Below are positions 60,341 to 64,000 of a DNA stretch of 64,000 nt, piece by piece. The stretch is taken from contig NC_089393.1 of assembly GCF_003171515.1 (NCBI RefSeq), positions 2,232,001-2,296,000 of the forward strand, read 5' to 3'. The notes below the pieces were generated by a model, which saw only the letters and a list, made by a program, of their open reading frames with translations, made no database searches and was not told the origin of the DNA. The stretch comes from Pyrenophora tritici-repentis. Its lineage: Eukaryota; Ascomycota; Dothideomycetes; Pleosporales; Pleosporaceae. How positions within the stretch are numbered: the stretch's first letter is position 1; each line of letters begins with the position of its first letter. Made by a program: the position numbers and the translations under genes.

Positions 60341-61212
60341 ATGGATTACCAAGCACCTGCTGCTGGCGCCGGTGGCCGTGGCTGCTACAACTGTAAGTGA
60401 AAACTGTACCGATTTTGCACCGACACAGTCCCTGCAGAGACCCCGCTATGGAGAATCGGGCATACTCTGGAGTTTCTCCCTGCACCGTATTCGGAGACTT
60501 CTTTGGGCGCTTGGTGCGTCAGCGGCATGCTTGTGCTATCTGCTCCAGTTGCGAGGGAAAGGAGCAACTTTGGATATCCTAGACTGTCTTTGCGCCGGCT
60601 CTCACAACATATCACACTGGAGGCGCTTTTGCTGACAATGTATAGGCGGAGACTCTTCTCACCGCGCTGCCGAGTGCCCCACCAAGGGTACCCCAACTTG
60701 CTACAACTGCGGCGAGAAGGGCCACGTTAGCCGTGAATGCACTTCTCCCCAGGCAGAGAAGACCTGCTACCGCTGCGGTGGTACTGGCCACATCTCCCGC
60801 GAGTGCACCAAGGACGGCGGTGCCCCCATGGGCGGCCGTGGCGGTGGTAGCCAAGAGTGCTACAAGTGCGGCCAGGTCGGACACATTGCCCGCAACTGCT
60901 CGCAGGGCGGTGGATACAGCGCCGGCAGTCGTGGAGGATACGGTGGCGGTGCTGCCGGTGGCTACGGCGGTGCTCGCCAGACCACTTGCTACTCCTGCGG
61001 TGGTTTCGGTCACATGAGCCGTGACTGCACCCAGGGCCAAAAGTGCTACAACTGTAAGCGAAGGCAGACCAGGCTACATGAGTGATACTGACCATTCTTT
61101 AGGCGGTGAGGTCGGCCATTTGTCCCGTGACTGCCCCCAGGAGACTTCTTCGGAGCGCGTCTGCTACCGCTGCAAGCAGCCTGGCCACGTCCAGAGCGCC
61201 TGCACCAACTAG
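60341..61212 (+). CDS. Seven-knuckle CCHC zinc-finger protein (Gis2/CNBP-like)
   Basis: Exons 60341-60392, 60646-61053 and 61103-61212; introns 253 nt (GTAAGT...ATAG) and 49 nt (GTAAGC...TTAG); 189 aa. Seven CX2CX4HX4C knuckles are visible: [84 protein letters not shown] and [15 protein letters not shown] Gly/Arg/Tyr-rich linker (about 110-135) lies between knuckles 4 and 5. Both introns interrupt the second Cys codon (T|GC) of a CYNC motif, in knuckles 1 and 6. Seven knuckles match yeast Gis2 and human CNBP, which bind mRNA/ssDNA and affect translation. The first intron is the longest in the window. Confidence 0.93.
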
Positions 61213-62132
61213 GGTGTTGCCGGATCCGTCGATGTTTTGATCTGGGACGAGTTTCGATGCACCGAATCGCCATCAAGCACCCATGATGGCGAGTCGACTT
61301 TCCGATGTTAGAGATTGCGCGCACGGTACGACGAATCATCGACATGATTATGATTTCTTTTCTTGTATATTTTCATTCTGCGGCTCGCCGCCGTCTTTCG
61401 ACGCTTCACGAAAAGCATAAGTCGCCCGGGCATGATTGGACGGCCTTTTCCAGAGTTGGCTGTACTGTCAAGAGAGTTGGTTATCGGAAAAGTCTTAATC
61501 CAGGAAGAGCGTTTGGTGGGAGATACATTGTGGGTGGATAGGAGAGCGGATCCTTATGCGAGCAACGAATGAAGCAGTGCGTGGTCTGCACGTGGACTTT
61601 GACTGTAGGAGAGCGAGGTCTCTTTTGGCGGATGACTAGTCTTGTGGTTGCGAGTGCGCAGCCAAGGACCTTGACTGAGGTTGAATGAAGGAACCAGAAA
61701 AGTTTCCACCATCGGGTGGGCTCCTCAATTTATACTGTGCCATTTTCATGCACCGTGATGGACGTACGCTAACCAGATCCAACATGTGCGAGTGATTTTG
61801 GACATGCATGTGCTCAAGTGGGCGGCGTGGCGAGGGGTGACAGGTACACTTAGCGAGCAAAACATAGTAATTTTACAATGGGATGACATGTTGATAGTTT
61901 AGAGTATTATGCTCATGTTGCTTGATCTTGGCTCCAACATACGGTTGTGATGTGATTGCTTAAACCGGCGTGATGAGTGAATGGACGTGGACGGTGCCAA
62001 GCGAAGTTGTGCCCGCGTTTCGTTTACCAAACAACATCATAGCGGTGCCCGCGACAAGCACAGTGCACCATCATCGACGCGTCAATCACAGCAATACGCG
62101 CACCCGTCTTTTCTCAACCGAACCGTTCAACC
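61213..62132. other. Intergenic stretch, 0.9 kb
   Basis: Holds the 3' UTR of the zinc-knuckle gene and the promoter of Mif2. No supported frame. Confidence 0.5.
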
Positions 62133-64000
62133 ATGGCGCCTCCCAAGAAACGCGAGAATCGCGAAAATAATTTCTATAATATTGGTGTTCAGGGAAGGTG
62201 CGCAATCCATAGGATTTTGTTTGTGTTTGCGCAAAGTTAACATTGCACAGGAAGACTGGCATCACACTTGCAGACAAAGGGGTATACGACGAACATGGCC
62301 TTGAACCAATATCGGGCATCTTCTCGTCGCCCGAAAGGTCGCCACCCAAGCGTGGGGGGAACGCGACAGGTTCAGAGTCGATGGAAATTCAAGAGAGTAT
62401 GTTTTGATTGAAGCACTTGCGCAATTCCTACCGTCCAGCCGATTATGCGCTGACATGCGCGACAGGTTCTATCCCAGAACTCGCTACGTCCCACCAGATT
62501 TTGCGCAACAACCGTACACACCTCCCTCCGCCGCGGGCGCGATCGCCTATGAAGACTGCGCTTGGATCCTCGCCGCGACGACAATCATCCATGGCACCGA
62601 GGGGGAGCTCTGCTGCTCCCTCTAGTCCTGTGCGCGCTGCGTCGCATCCCATTGCCCGACGGCTTGACTTTGAACAGGATGAATCTAGTCTGCAAGAAAC
62701 GCCGGCGCTAAGTGGATCAGGTGCGCGACGCGGAAAGCGTACAGACGTGTACGATATACCCGAAGATGAGGGCTCACCACTTCCAGAACAAAGCGCGGTG
62801 TTTGAGGAAAGCGTCGTCCAGGAGGAAATCACAGCAAACGAAGCGTCAGTAGCAGCCGTGAAAGAGAGCTTTGTCGCGCAGATCGGAGAAGACTCAATAA
62901 ACGAAGCCGAGGAGGTCGAAGACTTGGTGGACCAAGAAGAGTCGGAGATTGTGCCAGAACCTGTAAAGGAGCCCGCTAAGAGGGGTAGGAAGCGCAAAAG
63001 CGATGCCGTGAATATCTCAGAGGAAGAGCAGGCAGTAGTAGAGCAGCCGCGGAAACGTGGTCGTCCCCCTGGAGCGAAAGCAACAGCATCAGCATCAGAG
63101 AAGACGGGCAAGAAGAGCGCACCTGCAGCTGCTCAGCGACGACGGTCACAGCGCGTATCCGACATTAGCGAACCTGACCCCAGTATTGTCGAAGCCCCCG
63201 TCGATGACTCCATAGACCAATCCGAGCAGATAGAAGAAGCACCCGTCGCACCAAAACGCCGAGGACGGCCGCCGCGAGTACAACCGGACGCCGAGGAGGA
63301 ACATACTGCGACAGCAAAACCAGCAAAAAATGACTCTTCCAAGGGAAATGCAGAGGCGGCGGCTTTCAAGAAGCCCATAAAACCTGTGGGCAGGCCTAAA
63401 GCAAACGCAGAACCTAAGAGCAAACCCGCGAGTGCGGAGCCAAAGCCAAAGCCAGCTCCAAAACCAGCGCCAAAGCCGAAGGAGAAGTCAAAAGAGAAGA
63501 CTCCACAAGCAGACGCTGATGATGTTGGCAAGCTTGTGGATGTATACGGCAATCCTCTTAGCAAAAAGGACCTCGATCAGATGTCTACTACTTCAGCTGG
63601 ATCACGATTCGGACGCGGTCGACATTTGTCTGTTTTCCGCGAGATGGATCCAGATAATGTTGCTCGCGTGGGACGCACTGGCAGGCACCGCGTTGCGCCC
63701 ATTGATTTCTGGAAGAATGACCATATTTCATACGACGTGGACGGTAGCATGACTTCCATCGTCAAGAGCCAGGAAGTAGAAGAAAGCCGGAAGCGTAGCA
63801 AAAAGTCTAGCTCAAAGGGTAAGAAGAAGGCACTCACTGTCGTTGAGGAAGAAGAGATTGAACTCGACCCCTGGGAGCAAGAAGAAGGTGCTCTTGTGGG
63901 CAACTATAGGGGCTTTGATGCTGCGACGGAGGTTCCATCGAATGAAATCATTGAAGATAGTAAGTTGCACTATAAATGTCACAAACTTGTCTTTGGCTAA
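62133..64000 (+). CDS. Kinetochore protein Mif2/CENP-C, 5' part (3' end outside window)
   Basis: Exons 62133-62197, 62251-62396 and 62466-63959; introns 53 nt (GTGCGC...ACAG) and 69 nt (GTATGT...ACAG). A third intron begins at 63960 (GTAAGT) and runs off the window, so 568 residues are visible. The N-terminus NNFYNIGVQGRKTGITLADK, then GLEPISGIFSSPERSPPKR, matches the Mif2 N-terminal block that contacts the Mis12 complex. The middle is acidic and Lys-rich with AT-hook-like cores (KRGRKRK, RKRGRPPGAK, KRRGRPPRVQ). The CENP-C motif region is GRFGRGRHLSVF through GRHRVAPIDFWKNDHISYD, which binds CENP-A nucleosomes. The cupin dimerisation domain expected at the C-terminus lies beyond the window. 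Role: links centromeric chromatin to the outer kinetochore. Confidence 0.92.

Overview
This is a window of nuclear DNA from a filamentous ascomycete. The supporting signs are short spliceosomal introns (mostly 47-115 nt, with GTNNGT donors and CTAAC/CTGAC-type branch sites), dispersed tRNA genes, and fungal gene families: a highly reducing polyketide synthase end, an AA9 lytic polysaccharide monooxygenase, a chitin deacetylase with chitin-binding modules, DUF7053, Mif2 and Sae2/Ctp1. The protein sequences read like Dothideomycetes, probably Pleosporales. That placement comes from pattern recognition and not from a search.

Layout. 0-5.5 kb: the 3' end of a polyketide synthase and a secreted GMC oxidoreductase, possibly the edge of a secondary-metabolism locus. 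5.8-9.5 kb: a free-standing alanyl-tRNA editing protein and a mannitol 2-dehydrogenase with a mitochondrial-looking presequence, both on minus. 9.5-13.5 kb: a 4 kb stretch with no credible gene. 13.5-22 kb: exportin CSE1 (-) and tuberin TSC2 (+), divergent from a 0.5 kb promoter region. 23-28.4 kb: an F-box-like orphan protein and a secreted AA9 enzyme. 28.8 kb: tRNA-Glu with an ordinary anticodon-loop intron. 29.6-42.6 kb: a dense block of nuclear and RNA-related genes: a KDM4/Rph1-type histone demethylase, a YAG7-like RGG protein, an uncertain small gene, an F-box/WD40 protein and Sae2/CtIP. 43-48.7 kb: a RING protein, a DUF7053 protein and a MARVEL membrane protein. 50.3-57.5 kb: the decapping scaffold EDC4/Ge-1 and a chitin deacetylase. 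59.1 kb: an unusual tRNA-Ala. 60.3-64 kb: a seven-knuckle Gis2/CNBP-like protein and the 5' part of kinetochore protein Mif2/CENP-C.

The main find is on the minus strand at 59074-59200. It is a tRNA-Ala(AGC) with the G3:U70 identity pair, a consensus A box and a T6 Pol III terminator. Its T arm is interrupted by 55 bp that look like a spliceosomal intron: GTGAGT at the 5' end, TACTAAC near the 3' end, and a terminal TAG. Removing those 55 bp restores a perfect T stem and a 7-nt loop. I know of no described nuclear tRNA with a spliceosome-type intron in the T arm, but I could not search. Smaller points are an in-frame 51-nt intron in EDC4, two introns at the equivalent codon of two zinc knuckles, and the presequence on mannitol dehydrogenase.

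Most of the genes are ordinary single-copy housekeeping loci and share no pathway. Gene starts and splice sites were chosen by reading frame, splice consensus and family motifs, without transcript evidence.
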